Shown: positions 25,970-33,189 of the stretch, piece after piece | Position numbering within the stretch: the first letter of the stretch is position 1 | Layout: each line of letters begins with the position of its first letter | Assembly: GCF_022484265.1 (NCBI RefSeq) | Contig: NZ_JAKVLR010000001.1 | Span: 868,001-932,000, forward strand | Direction of reading: 5' to 3' | DNA: 64,000 nt | Source: Companilactobacillus sp. | GTDB taxonomy: Bacteria; Bacillota; Bacilli; Lactobacillales; Lactobacillaceae | Notes under the pieces: generated by a model | Databases searched by the model: none | Seen by the model: the letters and a program-made list of their open reading frames with translations, nothing else | What the model was told of the DNA's origin: nothing | Program-made: the position numbers and the translations under genes

Positions 25970-26998
25970 TTAGTTTAAGCTAGCAAATTTTTCAAGTGTA
26001 CGAACCATTTGTGCTGTAAATCCTGATTCATTATCATACCAAGCAACAGTCTTAACAACTTGAGCGTCGCCTGTACCAACGATTTGTGTTTGTGTTGGGT
26101 CGAATACTGAACCGAATGATGTACCGATAATATCTGATGAAACAATTTCATCATCGTTGTAACCGAATGATGGGTTGTTGTCAGTATATTTCTTAACAGC
26201 AGCATTTACTTGATCAACTGTAACTTCTTTGTCAAGAGTTGCAACTAATTCAGTAACTGAACCTGTGATAACTGGAACACGTTGTGCATGTCCATCAAGT
26301 TTACCCTTCAAGTCAGGAACAACAAGACCTAAGGCCTTAGCAGCACCAGTTGAATGAGGGATGATGTTAGCAGCAGCAGCACGTGCAGCACGAACATTAC
26401 CTTTACGTTCTGGACCATCTTGAAGCATTTGTGTAGCTGTGTAAGCATGGATAGTTGTCATTGTACCAGCTTTGATACCGAATTCTTTGTTTACGGCATT
26501 AGCTAATGGTGCAAGACAGTTTGTTGTACATGAGCCAGCTGATGCAATCTTAACGTCGTTAGTCAAGATGTCATCGTTAACACCATAAACAACTGTAGGC
26601 ATGTCACCTGATGGAGCTGAGATCAATACACGTTTTGCGCCTGCATCGATATGAGCTTGAGCTTTTTCTGTTGATGTGTAGAAACCTGTACATTCAAGAA
26701 CGATGTCAACACCGTCGTTGCCAACCCATTTAAGGTCTGCAGCATTCTTTTCAGCGTATACAGGGATCTTCTTACCGTCAACAACGATACCATCTTCAGC
26801 AGCTGTGATAGCGTCTGATTTGAAGTTACCATGAGCTGTATCATATTTAAGCAAGTGTGCAAGCATTGCAGGTGATGTTAAATCATTGATTGCAACAACT
26901 TCCAAATCTGTTTTGCCTTCTGCTTGAAGAGCAGCGATACGGCGGAATGCCAAACGGCCAATACGTCCAAATCCATTAATACCAACTTTTGTAGTCAT
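25970..26998 (-). CDS. gap: Glyceraldehyde-3-phosphate dehydrogenase, type I
   Basis: NAD-dependent oxidation and phosphorylation of glyceraldehyde-3-phosphate. 342 residues. Rossmann start KVGINGFGRIGRLAFRR; catalytic Cys in SAGSCTTNCLAPLA; HAYTATQMLQDGPERKGNVR region; C-terminal WYDNESGFTAQMVRTL. GAAGGAGGA precedes the ATG. It is 34 bases downstream of its repressor gene cggR, as in other Firmicutes. Confidence 0.98.
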   Translation of the reverse strand: MTTKVGINGFGRIGRLAFRRIAALQAEGKTDLEVVAINDLTSPAMLAHLLKYDTAHGNFKSDAITAAEDGIVVDGKKIPVYAEKNAADLKWVGNDGVDIVLECTGFYTSTEKAQAHIDAGAKRVLISAPSGDMPTVVYGVNDDILTNDVKIASAGSCTTNCLAPLANAVNKEFGIKAGTMTTIHAYTATQMLQDGPERKGNVRAARAAAANIIPHSTGAAKALGLVVPDLKGKLDGHAQRVPVITGSVTELVATLDKEVTVDQVNAAVKKYTDNNPSFGYNDDEIVSSDIIGTSFGSVFDPTQTQIVGTGDAQVVKTVAWYDNESGFTAQMVRTLEKFASLN

Positions 26999-27032
26999 AC
27001 AAAAATTCCTCCTTCAGGAAAGTAAAAATATA

Positions 27033-28079
27033 TTATTTTAAAGGGTTATCCCTTAAAATCATCTTTGAGGCACCCTCATCAGTAATGAGTATGGTGTGAG
27101 AAGGTGCATTCTTCATGTAAGCTTCGATAGCAGTTGCCTTTGAAGCACCACCAGCGATAGCAATTACATTCTTAATATTAGCAAGGTCCCGAACATGAAG
27201 TCCAATTCTAGGTACCTTATATACAAGCTTACCATCTTGATCAAAGAAATCTCCAAACGCTTCTGCAACAGCATCGCTGTTGGTGATCGTTAGCTTGTCT
27301 TTATCAGACAGATTTCTTCTTTCAGCCATTACGCTTGCGGTTCCAATGCTATGAACAACAACGTCACATCTATATATTAAATCAAGCACTGATTTAATTG
27401 AAGCTTCATTTTGTAAAGATTCGAAGCTCTGTTCACTGATGTCCTCGGGCAAATACAGTGCCCGATGTTGTCCATGCGTTCTATTCGCCATTTCAGCACA
27501 AACACTGTTTGCCTGAATGATTACTGACTCTCCCACTCCGCCACGAGCTGGTAAGAATAATAAATCACGGTTCTTTGAAAGACTTGGTGATAAATTCCTA
27601 GCAACTCTGGCTAAAGTGCTACCGCCAGTAACAGCAATCAAACTCTTGCCATTAGGTAGAATAGATCCGAGCAACTGGTTGAGGCGCAATCCGAATGAGT
27701 CGACCACTCGATATTGCTTATCGGAATTACCAGGAAGTACGATGCAACGATCAATTCCTAGTTTCTTACTTAACTGTTGCTCTAAAAGTGCTGTTCCTTG
27801 AAAGTCAGCTAATAACTTATTCAGTTGACCATTGGCTTGAATTCCCGTCTTAGTTAGAGACATCCCTGACTTAGATGAATTAATCAATCCTTGATTTTTC
27901 AAAAGGTCTGTCTCAGTTCTAAGGCTTCGTTCAGTAACATTAAGGTCATCTGCTAGGACCCGACGGCCCACCGGTTCCATTAATTTAATACTTTGCAGTA
28001 TTCTGAAACGTTTCTCGACTGTTTTAATGAAATCGGGAGCAACCAAATCCAACAATTCTAAATCACTATTGATTGTCAT
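27033..28079 (-). CDS. cggR: Central glycolytic genes regulator CggR (SorC family)
   Basis: Repressor of the lower-glycolysis operon, relieved by fructose-1,6-bisphosphate in Bacillus. 348 residues. The N-terminal helix-turn-helix (about 35-85) includes GRRVLADDLNVTERSLRTETDLL; the SorC sugar-phosphate-binding domain follows with VTGGSTLARVA, FLPARGGVGE, and IAIAGGASKATAI near the C-terminus. AAGGAG precedes the ATG by 8 bases. First gene of cggR-gap-pgk-tpiA-eno; the operator in its own leader implies autoregulation. Confidence 0.96.
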   Translation of the reverse strand: MTINSDLELLDLVAPDFIKTVEKRFRILQSIKLMEPVGRRVLADDLNVTERSLRTETDLLKNQGLINSSKSGMSLTKTGIQANGQLNKLLADFQGTALLEQQLSKKLGIDRCIVLPGNSDKQYRVVDSFGLRLNQLLGSILPNGKSLIAVTGGSTLARVARNLSPSLSKNRDLLFLPARGGVGESVIIQANSVCAEMANRTHGQHRALYLPEDISEQSFESLQNEASIKSVLDLIYRCDVVVHSIGTASVMAERRNLSDKDKLTITNSDAVAEAFGDFFDQDGKLVYKVPRIGLHVRDLANIKNVIAIAGGASKATAIEAYMKNAPSHTILITDEGASKMILRDNPLK

Positions 28080-28095
28080 TTGATTTACTCCTTGG

Positions 28096-28131
28096 GACTA
28101 ATCTTGTCCCTGTATGTCCTTTTGTGACCCA
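28096..28131 (-). promoter_or_regulatory. CggR tandem operator
   Basis: On the minus strand the leader of cggR reads TGGGTC-N6-GGAC-N4-AGGGAC-N6-AGTC. This fits the layout known for the Bacillus subtilis CggR operator (CGGGAC-N6-TGTC-N4-CGGGAC-N6-TGTC), with the same spacing and a few base differences. It lies 17-52 bases before the cggR ATG, downstream of the promoter, as expected for a roadblock repressor. Confidence 0.72.
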
Positions 28132-28187
28132 TATACTCAAAAAATAAAAGCCCGGATAAACTTTGTTACCTCTCAAGCACAGTTCCT

Positions 28188-28215
28188 ATTATAAACGGTC
28201 AGTTCATTTTTGCAA
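28188..28215 (-). promoter_or_regulatory. Promoter of the cggR glycolytic operon
   Basis: TTGCAA (plus 28210-28215) and TATAAT (plus 28188-28193) on the minus strand are separated by 16 bases, about 110 bases before cggR. The remainder of the gap to the tRNA (28216-28376) shows no further feature I can support, other than the tRNA promoter. Confidence 0.7.
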
Positions 28216-28376
28216 GTGCCAAGGCATCAAAAATGGAATGTTTTTTCATTAATGCTCCGTATTGCTGTTATAGCACAGTTTCTAATTTGGTTTTATCTAA
28301 AATTATGAATTAGAAATCATTTGAATAGTTATTTCTATTTAACTTTGAAGTCATCTTTGCGATAATATAACAGTAC

Positions 28377-28448
28377 GCGTCGCTAGTATAATGGATAGCA
28401 CTCAGGATTCCGGTTCCTGCAATGTGGGTTCGACTCCCACGCGACGCA
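28377..28448 (+). tRNA. tRNA-Arg (anticodon CCG)
   Basis: A 72-base cloverleaf: acceptor arms GCGTCGC and GCGACGC with discriminator A, D-arm with GTATAATGGAT, anticodon stem CAGGA/TCCTG enclosing TTCCGGT (anticodon CCG, reading CGG), and T-arm GTGGG TTCGACT CCCAC. CCA is not encoded. It is a lone tRNA gene with its own terminator. Confidence 0.95.
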
Positions 28449-28454
28449 TTTCGC

Positions 28455-28485
28455 AAAGACTGATCATTACGATCAGTCTTTTTTT
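28455..28485 (+). terminator. Terminator of tRNA-Arg
   Basis: AAAGACTGATC / GATCAGTCTTT stem of 11 bp, loop ATTAC, followed by a T-run, 7 bases after the tRNA. The following 130 bases up to the next gene contain TATAAT at 28530-28535, a possible -10 for that gene with a weak -35. Confidence 0.9.
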
Positions 28486-28615
28486 ATTCATAATTCGCTA
28501 ACTAACTTCTTATTATATGTATGAATTTATATAATGGTTATTGTTATTTTTTTAAGGCTCATTTAAGATGTAAGCGGTAATACATATTCATAATAATTAG
28601 AAGGTAGGGAATGAT

Positions 28616-29602
28616 ATGAAACGCAAGCGCTTGGTTCTACTATTCGCACTATTAGCTTTTGTTATGGTTATTGGTACTGCATGTTCTTCCAGCAACTCAA
28701 GTTCTTCGAAAGATTCGTCTGAAACAACTTTTAAAAAGACGAATACAAATGATTCGAAGAAGGATCCATCTCTGACAACTGTTACTAACGAGGTTGAGTC
28801 GAAGTTCAAACAGTTATCTTACAAGGATAAAAAGACCGGAGTGACATTAAGATACAACTTGTTCGTTCCAAAGAACTACAATAAAGACAAGAAATATCCT
28901 CTCCTAACATTTATCCCTGATGATTCAGTTACTGGCAAGAGTACTAAAACGGGGATCACGCAAGGATATGGTGGTAGTATTTGGGCCACTAACTCAGAAC
29001 AAAAGAAACACGCCAGTTTTGTGCTAGTTCCAGTCTTTGATACTTCAACCGTTAGTGGTGGAGTTGGACAATTTGGTTCTTCAGTAGTTAAAAAGAATGT
29101 TCAAACTTATCTCGATCTAATGAAAAAACTTGAAAAAGACTACAACATCGATATGGACCGTCTATACGCTACTGGTCAATCAATGGGTGGTATGACAATG
29201 TTCTATCTAAATTCTCATTATCCTAATATGTTTGCTGCAACACTTTATGCATCATCACAATGGGATGTAAGTCAATTAGAGAAACTCAAGAATCAGAAAT
29301 TCTTCTACATTGCTTCTGCTGGTGACCAAAATGCTTCAAAGGGTCAAAAGAACGTTATGAAGATGCTCAAAAAAGACGGTAAGAAATATACAACAACAAC
29401 TCTAGATGCTCAAGTTTCCGCCAAGGAAAAGAATACAGCAGCTAACCAGTTGATGGACAAGAATCGAGATGCCAACTTTATAACTTGGAAGGCAGGAACG
29501 GTTCTCGAAAATGCCACGACTCATCTAGAGCACAATGCCTCATTTGATTATGCCTACACGATTCCAGCTGTTCGTGATTGGCTCTATAATCAATCAAAGT
29601 AA
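28616..29602 (+). CDS. Putative surface lipoprotein with PHB-depolymerase/esterase-like alpha/beta-hydrolase domain
   Basis: 328 residues. A basic N-terminus and hydrophobic helix (about 6-20) end in IGTACSSSNSSSS, a lipoprotein-like cysteine at about 23 followed by a Ser-rich linker. The sequence before the cysteine (GTAC) is a poor lipobox because Gly stands where Leu, Ile or Val is usual. The hydrolase domain begins near residue 65 (GVTLRYNLFVPKNY) and has the nucleophile elbow GQSMGGMT (Ser near 190). This pattern matches esterases of the poly-hydroxyalkanoate depolymerase/feruloyl-esterase-like group. Near the C-terminus THLEHNASFDYAY may carry the catalytic His. Substrate unknown. GGTAGGGA lies upstream of the ATG; single-gene unit. 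Confidence 0.8.
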   Translation: MKRKRLVLLFALLAFVMVIGTACSSSNSSSSKDSSETTFKKTNTNDSKKDPSLTTVTNEVESKFKQLSYKDKKTGVTLRYNLFVPKNYNKDKKYPLLTFIPDDSVTGKSTKTGITQGYGGSIWATNSEQKKHASFVLVPVFDTSTVSGGVGQFGSSVVKKNVQTYLDLMKKLEKDYNIDMDRLYATGQSMGGMTMFYLNSHYPNMFAATLYASSQWDVSQLEKLKNQKFFYIASAGDQNASKGQKNVMKMLKKDGKKYTTTTLDAQVSAKEKNTAANQLMDKNRDANFITWKAGTVLENATTHLEHNASFDYAYTIPAVRDWLYNQSK

Positions 29603-29620
29603 AATAACAATTTAAAACGA

Positions 29621-29655
29621 AAAGCAATCGATCAATTGACCGATTGCTTTTTTAA
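29621..29655. terminator. Bidirectional terminator between convergent genes
   Basis: AAAAGCAATCG / CGATTGCTTTT 11-bp stem, 10-base loop, with T-run on plus and A-run giving T on minus. Its 3' edge overlaps the stop codon of the MFS gene. Confidence 0.8.
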
Positions 29656-31028
29656 TTTGCTGAAGTTTTGGTATATAGTTTGCGAATAAAGATGAAACAA
29701 CATAATAGCAGTGTTAAACAAGCTGCAAAGCCTATCTTGATACCGACGAGTTCCCCACTGATCGTATGGATGTTTTCATGCTGATTTGAAACTGTGATTA
29801 TGGCAATCAACAATGCTGTTCCAAAGGATGCAGCAACCTGTCTTAGCGTATTATAGAGTGCAACGCCATCTGGGATCAGCTCAGCTGGAAGATACGACAA
29901 AGCTTGAGTCTGAATTGGGATCAAGACTAAGACTAGTCCAAATTGGCGGATCGTTTGACCCAAAGTGACTGTCCAAATCGAGGTATCCTTATTGATCAAC
30001 ACTTGTAAAAATGTTCCGATACAGTCGATGGTAATACCGATCAATACTAGATTTTTTACAGGATATTTATCGAACAATTTACCGCTTATCGGCGACATGA
30101 TGAAGGTCACCAACGCACCTGGAAATAGTACCAATCCTGAGATCAAAGCACTTTTGTGCATGACGTTCTGGACTAAAATCGGTAAAAGGATCGTATTTCC
30201 ATACATCGTCACCATCAAGATCATGTTCAAGATGTTGGCAATGTTGAATTGGCTGTGTTCAAAAACTTTTAAATTGATAAAAGGATTTTTTGAATGGCCT
30301 TGAGTCTTCAAGAATAACCAGCCGAAGAACAGACCCAGGATGAACAAGCCACCGATGTTAAACGAAATAACGTTGTATTCACCAATATTTGAGAACGCCC
30401 ACAGTAGACATAAAAGTCCAAAACTGGCTGTGATCAAACCTTTAACGTTAAAAGTCAGTTCAGTCTCATGCTTAACTTTTGGCATGAAGATGATGGCCAA
30501 GATTATTGAGATAAGCGTAAATGGCATGGTCAAGCTAAACAAATAGCGCCACGATAAACTATCAAGGATAAAACCAGAAACTGTCGGACCGACGATCGGT
30601 GAAAAATTAAATACGACTCCGATGATACCCATGACCGAACCACGATGCTTGGCATCAGCTGCCCGCATAGCAATAACGTTAACTAACGGAATCATTACCC
30701 CAGCACCGACCGCCTGGATCATTCGTCCAGCAATCAAAATAAGATACTGATTGGCAACTGTCCCGATCAATGAACCGACGAAAAAAATTGTCGAGAAGGT
30801 CAAAAATAAATTTTTGAACGAAAACTTTTTCATTAAAAATGCACTGGTTGGGATCATCAAAGCATTAGCGAGCATGTAACCGTTAGTCAGCCACTGTGCT
30901 GACGAGTATGAAACGTGAAACACGCGCATAACTGATGGCAGAGCTGTCGTCATCATCGTAGAACTGAGGACGCCAAAAAAACTACCAAATAGCACAATAA
31001 ATAAAGATACACGCATTTCTTTTTTCAT
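29652..31028 (-). CDS. MFS drug exporter, DHA2 (EmrB/QacA-like) family
   Basis: 458 residues, about 13-14 hydrophobic helices, inner membrane multidrug efflux by inference. Family-typical features: ALPSVMRVFHVSYSSAQWLTN in the first loop, GRMIQAVGAGVMIPL after helix 4 and GVVFNFSPIVGPTVSGFIL (motif C, here NFSPIVGPTVSG). Divergently transcribed from marR through a shared, highly symmetric operator, so MarR control is likely. Related to the exporter at 33.2 kb. Confidence 0.88.
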   Translation of the reverse strand: MKKEMRVSLFIVLFGSFFGVLSSTMMTTALPSVMRVFHVSYSSAQWLTNGYMLANALMIPTSAFLMKKFSFKNLFLTFSTIFFVGSLIGTVANQYLILIAGRMIQAVGAGVMIPLVNVIAMRAADAKHRGSVMGIIGVVFNFSPIVGPTVSGFILDSLSWRYLFSLTMPFTLISIILAIIFMPKVKHETELTFNVKGLITASFGLLCLLWAFSNIGEYNVISFNIGGLFILGLFFGWLFLKTQGHSKNPFINLKVFEHSQFNIANILNMILMVTMYGNTILLPILVQNVMHKSALISGLVLFPGALVTFIMSPISGKLFDKYPVKNLVLIGITIDCIGTFLQVLINKDTSIWTVTLGQTIRQFGLVLVLIPIQTQALSYLPAELIPDGVALYNTLRQVAASFGTALLIAIITVSNQHENIHTISGELVGIKIGFAACLTLLLCCFIFIRKLYTKTSAN

Positions 31029-31082
31029 AAATAATCTCCAAATAGTTTAATGTTTCCTGAAAATCTTTCGATACAGAAACTT

Positions 31083-31137
31083 AGTTGACAAAAGCAACTT
31101 AAATTACTATATTGAAAACTAGTTGCTTTTGTCAACC
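31083..31137. promoter_or_regulatory. Overlapping divergent promoters with paired MarR-type operators
   Basis: Two 17-bp dyads of the form AGTTG-N7-CAACT (31083-31099) and AGTTG-N7-CAACC (31121-31137) are themselves exact inverted copies over 16 bp. Each contains a TTGACA. On plus, TTGACA 31085-31090, 17 bases, TATATT 31108-31113 drives marR. On minus, TTGACA (31130-31135), 18 bases, TATAGT (31106-31111) drives the exporter. The two -10 boxes overlap. MarR binding is inferred from the neighbouring gene. Confidence 0.75.
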
Positions 31138-31152
31138 ATTGGAGGAATAAAA

Positions 31153-31575
31153 ATGAAAAAAGAAGATATTTATAATATCCGAGAATTCGATCGTTTTTAC
31201 ACGAACGTTCTTCAATTAACTGATAAGTACCATTTGCACACTAAATTTACGATCTTGGAATCACGAATCTTGCTCGAAATAAATCGTGGCGTCAACACGG
31301 CTAATCAGTTGCTGAGTTTATTAAAGCTAGACAAAGGATACATTAGTCGCGTTTTGAAAAAATTGGAAACTGAAAATTTGATCACTAAAAAGGCTGATTC
31401 AAAGGACTTGCGGATCAAAGTCCTTGCTCTTACCGACGATGGCAAACAGGCTCTTGAAGATATCAACCAACGAGCAGATAATCAAATCGACAAGCTTTTT
31501 TCAAACGTTTCTGAATCAGAAATACCTGAGATCATCGACGCGATGAAAAAGATCCAAACTAAACTTAACCAATAA
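31153..31575 (+). CDS. MarR-family transcriptional regulator
   Basis: 140 residues from the ATG at 31153 (GGAGGA upstream). Central winged helix: NTANQLLSLLKLDKGYISRVLKKLE, then a wing with ITKKADSKDLRIKVLALTDDGKQAL, the family hallmark. Likely dimeric. It probably represses itself and the divergent MFS exporter by binding the twin dyads between them. A GNAT gene follows by 12 bases. The ligand is unknown. Confidence 0.9.
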   Translation: MKKEDIYNIREFDRFYTNVLQLTDKYHLHTKFTILESRILLEINRGVNTANQLLSLLKLDKGYISRVLKKLETENLITKKADSKDLRIKVLALTDDGKQALEDINQRADNQIDKLFSNVSESEIPEIIDAMKKIQTKLNQ

Positions 31576-31587
31576 AGAGGATGTACT

Positions 31588-32109
31588 ATGGCAACAATTT
31601 ATTTAAGAAAATCTACCCTGTCTGACCTGGATGCGGTCATGGAAATAATCGAAGAAGCACGCGCCCTTTTAAAAAAAGATGGCAGTCCACAATGGCAAAA
31701 CGGCAGCCCCAATCGTGACACCTTAAAAAATGATATTGAATCAGGAATCAACTGGGTACTGATAGTTGATGGAAAAATTGCTGGTGCCGCCACCCTGCTG
31801 GAATCTGCTGAACCTAGTTATTCAAAAATTTTCGAGGGTTCATGGAACAATACTACTGAACCTTATGCAACGACTCATCGAGTGGCTATCTCAAGTAAAT
31901 TTCGAGGGATGCATTTAAGCAAATTCATGTTCACTAATCTGACCACAATTGCAATCGAACATGGTTTTAAAAATATGCGGATCGATACTCACGAAATGAA
32001 CGAACGCATGCAAGGATTAGCCAAAAGCTTAGGATATCATTATCGAGGCATCGTCTACGTTGATGAACCAGTTGACGGCAAACGACTAGCATATGAATTG
32101 AATCTCTAG
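31588..32109 (+). CDS. GNAT-family N-acetyltransferase
   Basis: 173 residues. HRVAISSKFRGMHLSKFMFTNL contains the acetyl-CoA loop in a variant form (R-G-M-H-L-S), followed by NMRIDTHEMNERMQGLAKSLGYHYRG, the characteristic C-terminal half. Co-transcribed with marR (12-base gap), so it may belong to the same detoxification or resistance response as the divergent exporter, but that is inference. Confidence 0.85.
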   Translation: MATIYLRKSTLSDLDAVMEIIEEARALLKKDGSPQWQNGSPNRDTLKNDIESGINWVLIVDGKIAGAATLLESAEPSYSKIFEGSWNNTTEPYATTHRVAISSKFRGMHLSKFMFTNLTTIAIEHGFKNMRIDTHEMNERMQGLAKSLGYHYRGIVYVDEPVDGKRLAYELNL

Positions 32110-32191
32110 TCGCAAAATAGTTATAATATCGGGAATTATTGAAATAATATTAATAGTATAAAAATATTTTCAATATATCAGTGCTTCATTG

Positions 32192-32245
32192 TTGACCCCA
32201 TATGATTTATATGCTAAATTAGCACTGTGCTTTTGAGAGTGCTAA
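32192..32245 (+). promoter_or_regulatory. clpP promoter with CIRCE (HrcA) operator
   Basis: TTGACC (32192-32197), 17 bases, TAAATT (32215-32220) form the promoter. Overlapping its 3' edge, TTAGCACTG-N9-GAGTGCTAA (32219-32245) matches the CIRCE consensus at 17 of 18 positions. No second half-site for CtsR was seen next to it. HrcA control of clpP is therefore likely. Confidence 0.85.
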
Positions 32246-32287
32246 TTGACAATTCGCACTAATTAAAAATAGGAGGCATTTTATTTT

Positions 32288-32875
32288 ATGTTAGTTCCTA
32301 CAGTTATTGAACAAAGTTCTCGTGGCGAACGTGCCTATGATATTTATTCAAGATTATTAAAAGATAGAATCATTATGGTTTCTGGTGAAGTAAACAGTCA
32401 AATGGCTAATACCGTTGTTGCTGAATTACTATTCCTTGATGCTCAAGATTCTGATAAAGACATTTCAATGTACATCAACTCACCAGGTGGTTCTGTTACT
32501 GATGGTTTGGCTATCATGGATACAATGAATTTCGTTAAGTCCGATGTCCAAACAATTGCAACAGGTATGGCTGCATCAATGGCCAGTGTCTTGTTATCAT
32601 CAGGTACAAAGGGCAAACGTTTTGCCTTGCCAAACTCAACGATCTTGATTCACCAACCTTCAGGTGGTGCTCAAGGACAACAAACTGAAATTGAGATTGC
32701 TGCTACAGAAATCTTGAAGACAAGAAAGAAATTAAATCAAATCTTGGCCGATAATTCTGGACAAACTCTTGAAACTTTGCAAAAAGATACCGAACGTGAT
32801 AACTACATGTCAGCTCAAGAAGCTAAAGACTACGGTTTGATCGATGATATTATGACAAACAAAGCTGGAAAATAA
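32288..32875 (+). CDS. clpP: ATP-dependent Clp protease proteolytic subunit
   Basis: Tetradecameric serine protease working with Clp ATPases in protein quality control. 195 residues. Catalytic triad Ser97 (in GMAASMAS), His122 (LIHQPSGG) and Asp171 (TERDNYMS). The DISMYINSPGGSVTDGLAIMD region is standard. AGGAGG lies upstream of the ATG. Single-gene unit with a CIRCE element before it and a strong terminator after it. In most relatives clpP lies nearer whiA; here an MFS gene separates them. Confidence 0.98.
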   Translation: MLVPTVIEQSSRGERAYDIYSRLLKDRIIMVSGEVNSQMANTVVAELLFLDAQDSDKDISMYINSPGGSVTDGLAIMDTMNFVKSDVQTIATGMAASMASVLLSSGTKGKRFALPNSTILIHQPSGGAQGQQTEIEIAATEILKTRKKLNQILADNSGQTLETLQKDTERDNYMSAQEAKDYGLIDDIMTNKAGK

Positions 32876-32886
32876 TTTCAGTTACT

Positions 32887-32922
32887 AAGCGGAATGCAAA
32901 TTACTTGCATTCCGCTTTTTTT
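32887..32922 (+). terminator. Terminator of clpP
   Basis: A perfect 13-bp stem (AAGCGGAATGCAA and its complement, 5-base loop) followed by seven T. Confidence 0.9.
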
Positions 32923-33038
32923 GTGCGAATAGACAAGTTCAATCAAATCAATTATTCTAATCAAGGAACTTAAGTTTACCTATAAGAAATCATGTAATAA
33001 ATATTGTATATTATGACAATTTTTATATCTTAATCCGG

Positions 33039-33085
33039 TTCTTGCAGGACTTAATTCTAATTATAATAATGGTTGTTTGAAACAA
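33039..33085 (+). promoter_or_regulatory. Candidate promoter and operator dyad of the MFS gene
   Basis: TATAAT at 33062-33067 has a weak -35 (TTCTTG) at 17 bases. Directly downstream, TTGTTT-G-AAACAA (33073-33085) is a perfect dyad that would sit near the transcription start. The rest of the 314-base gap after clpP shows only A/T-rich sequence and the clpP terminator. Confidence 0.35.
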
Positions 33086-33189
33086 TCGAAATTAAACTAC
33101 GCCCGTGAGTATATTTATTCATATTATGCGGATAGATAGTTTAATTCTTACAAATTGATTTTCAAATGATCGTGGAAGGAGAATTAACA

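Noticed and set aside
28216..28300. CcpA cre site upstream of cggR
   Set aside because: The A/T-rich stretch around 28230-28250 lacks the central CG and the conserved flanks of a cre box.
28377..28616. Attachment site of an integrated element at tRNA-Arg
   Set aside because: No integrase, no direct repeat of the tRNA 3' end and no phage-like genes nearby.
33001..33160. Small gene between clpP and the MFS gene
   Set aside because: No frame with a ribosome site and coding character; the region is A/T-rich and seems regulatory.
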